Below are positions 30,100-42,351 of a stretch of DNA of 64,000 nt, in pieces. Numbering within the stretch: position 1 is the stretch's first letter; each line of letters opens with the position of its first letter. The notes beneath the pieces were generated by a model that searched no databases, was not told the DNA's origin, and was given only the letters and a program-made list of their open reading frames with translations. The translations under genes were made by a program, and so were the position numbers. The DNA is from Melampsora larici-populina 98AG31 (lineage: Eukaryota > Basidiomycota > Pucciniomycetes > Pucciniales > Melampsoraceae): positions 324,638-388,637 of the forward strand of contig NW_006768771.1 of assembly GCF_000204055.1 (NCBI RefSeq). The letters are read 5' to 3'.

Positions 30100-32010
30100 T
30101 TCCCATCACAATACATCTCCATCATCTTCCCTCTCAATCAATTGTTCTTTCCCAACTTTTGTTCATGATTTATCACACCACTTTTGTATTTAATCACATT
30201 TTCATTTGACTTCAATTCAGCCCTCTATTATTAAGAATATGCAGTTTTGGACTGCATGGTGATTTGGTAATCCCAAAAACATCAACTTCTTCTTCCATGT
30301 AATTGAAAGATACCAATTATGAATTGAGCAAATGAAATCTAAAGAGAAAACAAACCAAAAGAAAAAAGGTATTGATACGCCTATTTGTTTTCAAAGACAA
30401 TGTTGTAATCAATCAAAAAGATTCTAGAGCTGTCTCAGTTTTTTTGAAATAAAGCCAAAGTGAAATGGTAGAGGATATATCTGAATGATATTTTAATCTA
30501 CAAATGAAAAAACTTAACAAGGTCTTAGGCGGACACAGATCAATCCTATCAAAGAAACAAATACAATATCCAAGAAAGTCAAACATAGGATAAAAGTACA
30601 TCAAATAATAAGACAAGCTGCCTTAAAAAAAGGAAGAATGCAAAATCAGCAAACTCAAGGGGTTGAACTCGTAGAATCAAGAAAGATTTGATGAGGAGAT
30701 AGAGCTTGTTGACAAGTCTAGAAAGTCCAGGTGTAGTGATCAAACTTGATGAACAAGGTGCTTTGATAACCATTGATTTGTGCAGTTACTTGAGTCAATG
30801 AAGTTCTTGATCCATTTGCCTTTTTATTAAAATTAAACATTAAAATCAGTGAGTGAGTGAGGGATTTGAAGAAGATTACAAAGCCCAACCAGATATGCTA
30901 AATGAAGTTTTGATTTGTATCAGATAATCCCACATCTTTAATTGAATCATCAAGTGGTGATAATAAATTAACAAATGAACTTGGATCTATTGGCTTATAA
31001 TTTGGATTTGAACTTGAAAAATAATCAACTTCTTCTGATGAACTTGTTTGATTATGATTTTCATTTGATTCAATTCTCATCTTTGGAAGTTGATTTGATT
31101 TCTATAGTTTGATAGTTTCTGTCTGGTCTCTGTCTGATTTTATTATAAGATTTGAAGAAACCCATGATAAAACTAAACTATTCCTCAAATGCAAGTCTCC
31201 ATTGATGTCAACTTTAAGACACAGTCCGCAGATAATTTGAGATCCAAGTTCAAAGTTTACAAAAATCAACATTTTGTCCTCTTGATCTTGACCTTGAATA
31301 AAATTGGATGGAATTATATTTATCAAAATAAATAGGAGATCATTTGGCACTGTTGTGAGATTATGGTGTAATTGCCATAATGCAATTTGCATTCTACAAA
31401 AGACAAAGAATCTGACATCGAGGCAGAAGTGGAAATATGATAAATACAGATTTGAGAAAACTTATCAGCAAGATCTGATATAATATCTGTATAACCAATC
31501 TTCTTTTTTCAATCAGATGTTTCCTTGTTAAGGGTGTCAGTATGCTGAAGGCGAATGACAGCTTGTTGAGGAGAAGGTTTAACCAAGTTCCTGTTTTGAT
31601 GGGAAAATCATATAAACATGGTGCATTTGTATGATTTGAGTCAACTTACTGACCAGGGTTTGCTAAACTTGTCCTCCAAACATAGGGGTATGCCTAGTTG
31701 GAGTTGATGGGATTGCTCAGTGTCCTTGGGGTCCAAGAGTGCTACTTTTTGTTCATACCACTGTTTGGTAAGAAATTCAATGGTTTATAGTTGATTGCCT
31801 TGGCCATGTCCCTGTCTTTGACAGATCTTGAAGAACTTGCTTGCATTTGGAAAACAAATCCAACACAATCTTAAGTCGTTTCAATAGCCACGCTCCCAGA
31901 CAGTGATCCCATTCAGCCAACAAATGTATGGATAAACAGGAAACATAAGAAATAGATGGAATACTTACCCAATCCTTCTTGAAGGCCTTGACAATAATAA
32001 TCAATACGTC
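30100..32010 (-). other. AT-rich interval with unnamed minus-strand coding-like pieces
   Basis: Minus-strand stretches at 31392-31102 (IQGQDQEDKMLIFVNFELGS), 31080-30898 (SSNPNYKPIDPSSFVNLLSP) and 30616-30413 (hydrophobic, MYFYPMFDFLGYCICFF) look like decayed exons of one gene in the same orientation. I cannot assign a family. A frame at 32004-31777 is less convincing. Confidence 0.3.
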
Positions 32011-35000
32011 AAGCTATTGCTAACAGTCAATGCCATAGAGTAGAGGTTCATAGAGATGGAATCAAGGCAGAGAGAGAAAATACCACAATCTCTCTGGACT
32101 GTCATCATCAGGTAGCAATTGTTGTATCACGGGTAATACTGAAGCTGACATGTCCAACTGTGAACATAAGTGTGGGAATGATAGATGGTCCCAATCACCG
32201 GGAGCAGATCACGCTGAGAACAATGAGATACAAGATCAAACAAGATCATGCAGAAAAGAGACTAGTGTCATACAAGATAGCAAAACACTTGTCAGGGAAA
32301 TCACTAACAATCAACTTGATCAAGGACACAGTATTGTCTGTGAGCAATCCAAGTAAGTGTAACATAAGTGATCTAATAAACAATGATTAGATGTGTTTAC
32401 TCACCTTTCACATTATTTGAAACAGATTACAACTGATAAAGATCAGCATGAGAAAAAGAAATGGGAAACTCACAAACTCACAAACTTGATCAAAACCAAC
32501 ACACATACTACGGCTCAATCATTATGAAGAGATACACTTCATAGGCACGCCGACATTAAGAGATTGAAGAAAAAAGCTTACCTAGAAAGTTCAATAAAGG
32601 GATGGGATAAGGGATTGGATGAAAATGGAAGATTGTATTAGTAAGTAAAGAGTTTGATGATTCCAGAAGACAGAGAATGAGAATGTGGAAAGAATGTTCT
32701 TCATGAGGTGATTGAGAGTGGTTTCCAGAATCTTGATTTGTTTACTCTTCTTGCAACATCTAGTTGAATTCCAAACTAGTCAAAATCATAAGGTCCAATA
32801 AATCTAACCACGGATAATCCAAAAGTAGACCAAAGTGATATCTAATTTGTACCGAAGAGAATATTGGAAATCAATTTCTCAACCCCAGATAAAAAAGAAA
32901 AAGAAACATCACTTACTAGAATAAATTGATTGTTTCTTCTCTTCATCACTAACAGAAAATAAAATAAGATCAGTCATGATCCCACACGGCATTTAAGTGA
33001 ATAAACTAACAGTGATAGCAATAGCAAGAGCAGCATTAGATGACATCCAAACCAATACCAAACAAGTTCTGCAAGATCTGTTAGGTTAAGGAGGTATGAA
33101 GGCCAGTCTTTGCGCTGGGTTGATTTGATTTGGTTTATATTTGGTCGGATTGAAGGTGTACGTTGGTGTGTGATTGGTGGTGTAGAGCTTGAGAGTTGAC
33201 AAGGATGTGTGTGGATGGGTGTGGTGAATTTGAAATCTTGAAATCTTGTGGTGCTTGACGTGAAATAAACTGTGTGGTGCTTGACTCTGGGGGAGGCTAA
33301 GGTAGTGATAGTATTCCTTAAAAATCTCGGTCATGGTTTTGGTTTTGGTTTAACTTGACAAAGTCCCCAAGGAACGCAACGGGAGAGACTTTGTTAAGTT
33401 GAGGTTTTGGTCCTGGTTGGTTGCTTTGGTGGTGGTCAACTTCTCAAAGGTCTTGTATCGGGTGAGGTAGAACCAGTGGGACGTCCTACAGAAAGTGGAC
33501 AGAGGTTTGAGTAGCCCTCGGTCCAGCTATTCATTTCAGCGGAGGACAGCTCATCTTCCCTCATTGTGGCTTATCCATGTTGATGAAATGAGCTGATTGC
33601 TCAATAGTCCTCAGGAAAATACAGGCAAATGCCTCAGTCCGGCAAAGAGGATGGGCAAGCTCAGTGTTTACCATTGGCCTGGAAAAATTTGCAAGCAATT
33701 GAAGGGCCCCCGAAGTCAGGGGCCTTCTCCATGCGCACTGTGATTCAAAGTAAATGAAACCAAGATAAGAAAAATTGTGTGATTGAGCTTTTCTCATAAT
33801 CAATTTAGTGCTTGAGCCTTGATGTCTTGATCTTTTGGTTGTTGTTTCTTTATCTCTTGAATAGGGTGTGAGGTTCTCCTTGCAAAATCAAGCATTAGTT
33901 GATTTTCTCCCTGACTCCACCCAAAGAAAAAAAACCCACCAGCCATACAATTTCCCTTGTTTACAAGATGATTCTTATTTGACTTGTAAAATGTTTTGAT
34001 TTGATTGGTGATGGGGAAGAAGGCTATGAATTGAAACCCATGTCTCTTGAAGCAATATAGGCCAAGTTTGGTATGGTTCAATTTCATTCCAACACCATCA
34101 TCATCTGGATAAATAACCCTGTGTTTCTGAGTCCCCTTGTGATCAGCATTGTTTATCAATCAACTACAATCAAATAGCTACACAGATAATTTTAATATCT
34201 GTTTCAAGATAGCAATCTGTGTTCAGATTCTTACTCGTACATTCTCTGATAGGAAACTTTTCAGGCCTATGTTCCTCAAAGTTTGAGTCTGTATTCTTGG
34301 GAGAGCTTCTCAGCACTTGAGCCATGAGCAATTCCTTGGTTTATTCTACCTGTGCTGTAAATGACCACCCCATAACACAGAGAATGGGATCCTTTACAAG
34401 CTCCTTTATGTTGTGATCCATGAAAACAATCTTTAATTTGGTCAGCTTCTTGCTCCATCATTGTATCTGTTAGGGATCTTCAGTCCTTTGTTTCTCAAAG
34501 GTTGAGCCCCTATTGTTGAAACAAATTGCCATAACTCAAGCCACAATATTTTGCTTTATGAATATTCTGCCTTTCTCAGCACTTAGTAAGGCAACCATGA
34601 ATTCATGTTTAGCACAGCTGAGAGAATACACATTCAAGACTCTAGAGGAACTCCTAAGCAGTTGACTTTTGCTAAAGTTCTATCTATGTAAACATTTGAA
34701 GCTCTCATCTGCATCATACCTTTCTCCGATCCCATTATCGTGATACTCCTCAAAGGATTCTTCCCAGCCTTCAATTCAAAACACCCATCCAGATTCAATT
34801 CCAAATCCATCCTACAATTGTCACACTATTCAATTGGAAGCAGTGTATCCAAGCATTGTCAACCTTCCAACACCATGAGCCGGATATCCACCTCACAGAA
34901 GAATATTCCAACATGCTCTTCCTGCGCTACACAGTATACATACCTTTCCAGAGCAAATACAAGCACAAGATCAGTCCAGTGCAATACCTGCAGGTGAAAA

Positions 35001-36122
35001 TCACACCCAGAAATCATTGATACTCACAAAGCATGCACCATGTGTAGCTGCTGATTCAAGTGCCTTCCACACAAGATCTGCTCTCGCTGAACAGAGAGGA
35101 TGTCAAGTGAGATAGAGGAAGGTAAACAGTTTCATTTGTCTAAACCATTTTTCTCAATGCTGATATTGATTACAACTCCAAAGGGATTTTGGTCATTCAA
35201 ATTGTTACCAGTGCAGGCAAAGGAAAAAAAAGTGAAGTTGTCAATATCAATGAGAAAATTCTTCAAGCATCACCACCCAAGAAGAATCAAGATTCAACTC
35301 TATCTATCTGCCTGGACGTGCTTATAGGACAGTGTAGGCTCAGTTCAGAAATCTCTTAGTTGTCAACAATTGCTGAGGGTGATTAGATGTGTTGATTGTC
35401 TTGTCCTTCTTCATTCGGCCAGAATTATATATTGCACTTTTGACAGTCACATATTGGGGTATCCAGATGGACATTGAACTCCTTTCTCCAAAATCACCTA
35501 TGATTTGGCATGATGGTCACTCGTTTATGCTCTCATTCCAGAATGGTGAAGCAAATCCCAAATTCTGTCCATATCCAGTGATGTTCCACATGGATCAGGC
35601 CAAGCCTATTGGATTGGGTCAATTCATGATATGTTACGGGGCCAAAATCATGATTCAAAACAAAATTGATGAATTGTTTCTGTATGAATTTCCACTTGAA
35701 TATATTTGAGGCTGGCCTGCAACCCTACCCCCAGGGCTTGCCAGATCCCCAATTAATGAATGGTTCATGCCCAAACCCGGTAGTGGAGGATCCTGGGATT
35801 GCCTGATGTCTGAGACACTGAAGAACCTGAAAATTCCCCCTCATAAGCCATGACTATATGGGTTAACACCAGCCACATACATGACTGGATTTCATCTTGC
35901 CTTGATGCCTTTTGGACACTTACTGATGCTCCTCCTAGTCATGCCTCGGACAGGACTATGACAACAACCCGGCCTTATTTATCCCTTTGCTCACTGTAGT
36001 CAAGATAGCCATTCTCAAAGACCTTTTCCTCTCCTGAGTCAACTCTTTGAACTCAGTGCAAGGAGCCAGCTAATTAGCAAAAATGCCTCCAAAGAGGAAA
36101 AACGAAGCCACTGGTAATCAAT
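32011..36122. other. No supported gene
   Basis: Frames here are short, in several orientations, and without recognisable motifs. The notable structure is an inverted repeat AACTTGACAAAGTC / GACTTTGTTAAGTT (one mismatch, 21-nt loop) at 33352-33400. The stretch 35700-36000 is C-rich and could be an LTR fragment, but no ends were found. Confidence 0.4.
33352..33400. repeat. Inverted repeat, 14-bp arms
   Basis: AACTTGACAAAGTC at 33352-33365 pairs with GACTTTGTTAAGTT at 33387-33400 with one mismatch across a 21-nt loop. It is preceded by a GGTTTT repeat. It may be an element end or a small RNA-like fold; no context decides. Confidence 0.5.
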
Positions 36123-39100
36123 TTGCTTTTTGGATCCATCTCTCACTCTTTTGAAATTAGTTTGCTTCTGATGAAATTTCACACATTGACCAGTTACTGT
36201 GTAGCTATTCCATCAATGAATCATGTTCAACTTCAACCTTTCACCTTGAATTCAAAATCAACATCAAATAATCATCCCAGTAGACCAATGTCCACTTTGA
36301 AATTGATTTACTCTTCATCCTATCTACTCATCAAGTTTGAAATCTTCTCATCATGTTCTTCAATCTGAATGAAAGAAGGAAAATTTACAAAAGGATTCTT
36401 CAGCAACTCATCAACAAGGAAAAAAAAGACTTTATATATCAATTTACCTTTCTTGAAGATTCAGCGAATCCAGATTCATTTTCTTCTTTTCTTCAGGAAG
36501 AGCTACATATCCTGGAAAATCAATCATAGGATGATTATCAATCTGATTTTTCAAACTCTTAGTTTGTTTATCGATGTTATCATATTTAGATATCCAAGAT
36601 TCAAGTTATAATTGTAATTCATTTAATATAAATTGGAGTCATTCATTTCCTTATATACATTTTATAAAGTTTGAGTTAATTCAACTGCTTGATTAAAGAT
36701 TTTCTCATTTATGTGAAACTTCTCCAAAATGTACAACTAATTTAGCTTCTTGTTTTGATGCTAATAATTCTTTTCTTACTAATCTTATCCCATGGATTGA
36801 TTCAATCAAAATCACTTTTTCAATTCCTTTTTTATACATCTTCTTGATTCATCTCCTCTAAACAATGCTTTTAATCTTGAACCGGAGTGTTTTGGTTTAC
36901 AAAAGTTGATTGAATCTTGATTTCATATGTATCTATTGATGGCAACAATCAATAGATATTGAAGAGAAACACAAAAAGAATCAGAATAAGCCTTATGAGA
37001 TTGTAATTGAATAACAAAAGTTGGAGTAATAGAAAACCTTTGATCTCTTCAACATCACCTGCCCTGTCTCTGAATAATCCAAAATCAATTTCCTTTCTCA
37101 TCTCTTCTTTTTCTCTTTTAGTCATATTCCATCTCCAAATTGTTTGAATTCCAATCATGCTTGCTCTTAATCATTTATTTCTCATTTGATAATACACTCT
37201 CATGAAATTCTTTGACATTCAATTCCCTAGACTGTCATATGTTGATTCCTTTTGAATCCCTTCCATGCAGTTACTACCAATTGGGAAAGAGATTGGCATT
37301 TGATTTCCAAGTAAGTCTAATCTATACCATTGATCAGAAACAACATCAACACTCATGTCTTTATATATCCACATCTTCATCCATCCAGGCCCAAGGAAGG
37401 TGACTATTGACTATTGTGAATGCCAACCCAACTTGGTTAGGTTAGTACAGATGGGATTGATTGGAGGCAGTCCCAAAAGTTCAATTACTGCTTATTCAAT
37501 CCGTCTTCTACAACTTTTTCATATGCTTTGAAAGCATTGTGGTGTGTGCTTAACACTGTTTTGTTTGGCCTTGGACATGTACACAGATGCTTGTAATGCA
37601 CTGATGCTTCCAGCTTCAGCAGACTGGGTAAGTTGTATCAAGTCTTTTTTGTATTTTTTACCCTGTATAATTCAGAGTGTTTGATAGTCTTGGGAATGAA
37701 AGAACACTTGAAACCATGAACAAAAATGCAGCTGATGTTTGTATGCATCAGTCTTGTGAGTGGTTAATAACCTTCTTGGCTACCGTTGATGCATACAGAG
37801 CAATGACATGTATTGAAGGACAGTTTGCAATCAAAGCACTCAAACTCTCTTCAATTCAATAGCTGGCACAGCACTGCCCTAGAACCATATCTTGGACATG
37901 CTTCAAGTTCAGTGGTTTCAAACAAATTGAAATGTTCTGGGCACTAGGAGCGCGCTTCTAGATTTACATAGCCCTCTGACATCATGTCCGCTATTTTTTC
38001 TTAACCTTGTAGGTCATGGAGATGCTGTTTACCCCTCATCTTGTTCTTATAACCATAGTTGTTCAGAACTCCGTTCTTCCAACTTCTTTGATCATTTACA
38101 TTAGATTCTCATCTTTGAGTTTCTTTTCCATTCTCCAATTCTTACAACAATTTGGTCCCACCCACCTCTGCCTGGTATATTTTTGTTTGGTCCACCCCAT
38201 AGCAGACCTTTTTGTTACTTTGAGTTGGTTGCTCTGTAATCAGATCTCTATCCAGTTATAGCTATTTCTCTGTACATTGCATCCAGGGCTCTATGCTCCA
38301 ATTTACGCTAAAATCACATCTGAGTTTAGCACAAATCACCCAAACTCCCAAACCTATTCTTTGACAGGCAAATGTCGAATTTTGTGCTCTTAACAAAGAT
38401 TCCGCAGCTGACACACAGCTTGTTTAAACTTGCAGCCGACCTTATCCATAACATCCAGTGACCAATGTGTGACGAACTGTGTCCAAACTAACCCATGAGC
38501 TTTAGGACTGTGCTTCTACCGGAACAAGTCCACTTTACAAATCCTAGGAATCAACAATTTGAGACCACAAGGATCCCAGATCTTTTCATTGCCAAAACAG
38601 TCTCTCTCTCCCAGCTTTTCAAAAATACCCACCCACCCTCAAACAAAAAGACAAACATATGGTGGTTCCGCCAAAAATTGACAAAAACAGATAGTATCTC
38701 TCTACTGATGTAATATGTGTTTTCTCATTTTCCCTCTTCCTTTTTCCACTTAGTAACTTGCTATTTCTGTTATTTCTTTTATTGTTTCTTCCTTTTCCTG
38801 GCGATTTTTCCATCTCTCCTCAAAAAGGAAAAAAACATTATCAATTAAACTATCTACAAACACTTTCACCTTTTACTAACTCTCTACTACCATCATAATC
38901 CCCGGTACTTGATAATAATAGGTCCACACAAGCCCATATCTCTGTTAAAAATGATTGTTTCCTTGTGTACAAGTTCAAGTCATGTTTTCCTCTTCCTCCC
39001 CAAGGGGTGTTTTGTCTGCTTCAATGTCACCACGTGCCAGCCTTTGGCCAGGGCGCGGCTTTGCCCAGAAATTCAAGCAATCCCGCAGGGCTTGCACCTC

Positions 39101-41150
39101 CGAGAGAATACATGAGAGTGCCAAGACTGTCCATCAGAAGCGGAGGAAACACATCTCTTGCTTCCTGTGCTGATCTGTATGCAAGAACATCAAAAATATA
39201 TCAAGTGATGTATACAATTGCTGTTCAACATTCTAAAGCTTCTAATCCCGTGATATTGCTTATGGATTATTCTGACTATCTATTCATATAGATTATTACT
39301 GGAAGATAAGAATTGAAGAACAATGGCAGATACATTAAATGATTGGGTTCTTCTTGAACAACACATCACCAATCTTATGGCACTAGATAAAAGAATTTCT
39401 TTCTTGAATTGGTAGCAGTTGTATTTTTATCCCATCACGTATCCCTCTTCAATCAGAATGAATACCAGTTCCACTCACATACAAAGTAAAACATTACATA
39501 GAGAATACACATTGTAGTTTGAAGTATTCTCATGCGAAGGTTATGTGGTGCAAATATCTTGAGCCAGGCTTCAAATTGAGTGTGAAATTCTAGACAGGAT
39601 TCCTTCCCAAAAGTAGCCAGTGCTGATCCCTCACAGGCATTGTTGAGTGGCCACACATTGTAAGCTTCCGGGTATGTTCCACCAATCCAAGTCAATGATA
39701 ATATCAACAGTGATAAGCCACATATAACAACACAGAATGATTTCAGGAGACCAAAAACCCCTAGGAAATATGATATAAGCGCTTGATTTGGTGAACAGCT
39801 TGAAGTGAAGAAGACTCACAACCCTGTTGGATTTTTTTGAGGAGGGTGTTGGTATTTTTGATGAGAAACCTGTATTCTCAGCTAAAGTAGAGGATAGAAT
39901 TGTAAGATTCCTTGCAATGGATGGCTTATGGCTGTGGTACTCAAGGGACTTTCATCTATTGTCAGTATCAGAATTCTCTAGCCTGGCAACATTGAGGGTT
40001 GTTGTTTGATGTTCAAAGGGCTGTGGGATATGGCTGACATGATCATCCATGACTAAAAGTCTTGGTTGAGTTATGACATTCAGTGTTCAGAAGGTTAAGC
40101 CTGGAAATACGTAGTGGATCATTGGAACAGAGATAGTGAGGCAGAAACATATTATGGTCTGAGTTAAGTGTATGAACATACATGATTGTGGCTCCAGTTG
40201 TTGGTAAGTGGACCCCACCAATTTGATCTTTTTTTGTTTGTTGGACCAAAGAATGATTAACAGAAGACCTTTCAAGTCACTTTGTGTGCCCATTAGTTCA
40301 AGATCTTTTCGTTCAATCATGATGAGACTTCCCTTGGGATTGTTTGGGCAACCAACAAAGAATCAATGTCAAGTCCAGAGCTTCTCATTGGTTGTTGGAA
40401 GAAAGGTGTGCATATGTGATCCCATCTTGAATGGTTTCACTTCAAGGGGAAGAGAGGCCAAGTAAGATAATCACAAATAATGAGTCAAATAAGCTCAGCT
40501 ATTGCCTTTCAATGGTATTTGAAGACCTCCCACTTTCAAGAAAATGACCCCCCACCGTCAAGAAATAGGGGAGCCAACAATGAATTACACACTCAACTTC
40601 CAATGGGTTCTGAAGGTGAAACCCTCATTCATTCAGATCTTGCTCAATGTATAAAGGCAATATCACTAGTGAGCATGATATATGATCTCTTTGATTTCCT
40701 TTCATGATGACTACGTAGACAGAAGCGCAAGCCAAGTGGAAGGTTGTTGAGCCTACTCAAGAGCATGACTCAGACATAGGCCTTACTTCATATTTCTGTT
40801 GGGGACGGCCTGATCTCTTCCTTTTCTGATGTATGACCTGAACAAAGGAACCAAGCAAGGTGTCTCCATCATTTCAAGTTCTCAGAACAGTCTATGAACT
40901 GCTCAATTACAATTTGCCTTTCCTCATTCCTAATTTCAGGACCACAACATCATTCCTGCTCCACTTCTCTACTATCCAAACTTTGTCTTCATCTCTACTA
41001 TTATCCAAAAATTCAAGTGTAAAATGTTAACACAATCCAGAAAGCTACATATCCAAAGGAACAAGTGAGTTAAGAACTTCAAAACCCCATTTTTATTATT
41101 CTTCCTTTTTATTGACAGGTGATATTGTGATGTGGAAGGAGGTGGAAACC
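36123..41150. other. No supported gene; isolated coding-like exons
   Basis: Minus-strand pieces at 37158-37030 (TKREKEEMRKEIDFGLFRDR) and around 36880-36720 (ILIESIHGIRLVRKELLASK in a neighbouring frame) could be former exons of one gene. Minus-strand 39707-39453 contains ACEGSALATFGKESCLEF followed by hydrophobic residues, and 39819-39631 is hydrophobic, so a membrane protein remnant is possible. Nothing can be named. A 13-kb absence of intact genes is typical of repeat-rich rust intergenic DNA. Confidence 0.3.
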
Positions 41151-41159
41151 ATTATTTAG

Positions 41160-42351
41160 ATGCAGTCCAAGCTGGTTAATCAGCTAGCAGAAATGACTTC
41201 AGTGAATTTGCAGTTCTTAGACAACCAAGTCAACAGTATCATCACTGAACGTTCAAGTGTTATTGAGAATGAGTTGTGTGTTTATGTCAATGAGCAAATT
41301 GGAAGAAAGCTGTGTGACGTGGGTGTCCTCAACTTTTCCATAAATCTTTCTACACTGACCAAGCTCTCCTCCTGCCAAGTTCTAGAGCGAAGCAAGGCTA
41401 AAGTACCCTATGCAAAAGTCTGTACAAGATACTCACCTTAACATTGAGATGTTGATGAAACTTATTGAGAACGATATCATCACAATATTGGCCATTATTC
41501 ATTCAGCACCTATGGAGCCACCTGGGCCTAAGGTTTTTAGCTGTTCTTTGTTTCTTCAAATGGCTGACACCAAGACTTAACTCATCAATCCTGTTTGCAT
41601 AGCTCATGGATGGCTCTCAAGCTATGACCTGAGATGACAGTGAAATGGTATGTTGGTTAATCGAAATGTCACAAATACCTGCCTTTCTAAACCCAATTTT
41701 TTACTCAATTCAAGGAAAACTAGATGACTTCCAGGATACCGTGGATGAGCTTAGTGGAATGGTCCATGAATGCAAAGATAAGATACATGTGGTGAGTTGC
41801 TACCCCTTACAATCTTTTGGGTAATTCCAAAGCATTGATATCAATACCAGTATGAAAAGGATAGAGTCATTCTGCAAGACATATTTTGTGAAAATGATAT
41901 CAGTGGAAGTGATGCATTGGATGCAAGAATCAAGCATGAGGTTGACAAACAGTTGGATGTTCTCATTGATGACTGGAGTAAAAAAGTAAGCTTCTATGCT
42001 CTCCTGTATCATTTGGGGACTCATGCAATGTATATTACTTTGAGTACATTGTTGATTTTTTCAACTTCTAGCTCACTAATTTCAAGAATTATTTGGCTTC
42101 AGGGAGGTGAGAGGATGTTGAGTGCACCAGCTTCTGAGTTTGAAACTGAACATCATACAACATTCATCTGTATGTAGCTCCAAGATGAAATTAAAGCTCT
42201 TCACACCCATATTTGTGAACACCTAGTGATCAAGAACAATCAAATGGGAGAATGTGTTGCAGTTGGAATTAAAAAAGCACGTAAGGATCTCAAAATCTCA
42301 GTTGAAAAGATCCTTGAGCATACCAAGGAATGTGAGAGCCTTGGCAATTGA
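41160..42351 (+). CDS. Multi-exon coiled-coil-like gene, unidentified, 3' exons duplicated
   Basis: A 5' exon from about 41160 reads VNQLAEMTSVNLQFLDNQVN and, after a likely intron, SVQDTHLNIEMLMKLIENDI (to about 41480). Then follow exons 41715-41791 (KLDDFQDTVDELSGMVHECK), 41851-41985 (YEKDRVILQDIFCEND to LIDDWSKK) and 42178-42351 (LQDEIKALHTHICEHLVIKN, ending ECESLGN and TGA). The 59-nt intron 41792-41850 has GTGAGT and CAG and keeps the frame. Joining 41985 to 42178 also keeps phase 0 (GTAAGC donor, TAG acceptor). The protein is rich in Lys, Glu, Asp and heptad-like Leu/Ile, as in coiled coils. No domain is recognised. The upstream junctions and start are uncertain. A second copy of the last three exons lies 3833 bp downstream. 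Confidence 0.5.

Noticed and set aside
42072..42106. 35-nt micro-exon between 41985 and 42178 in the coiled-coil gene
   Set aside because: It has plausible splice signals, but including it would put the last exon out of frame; skipping it keeps phase 0.
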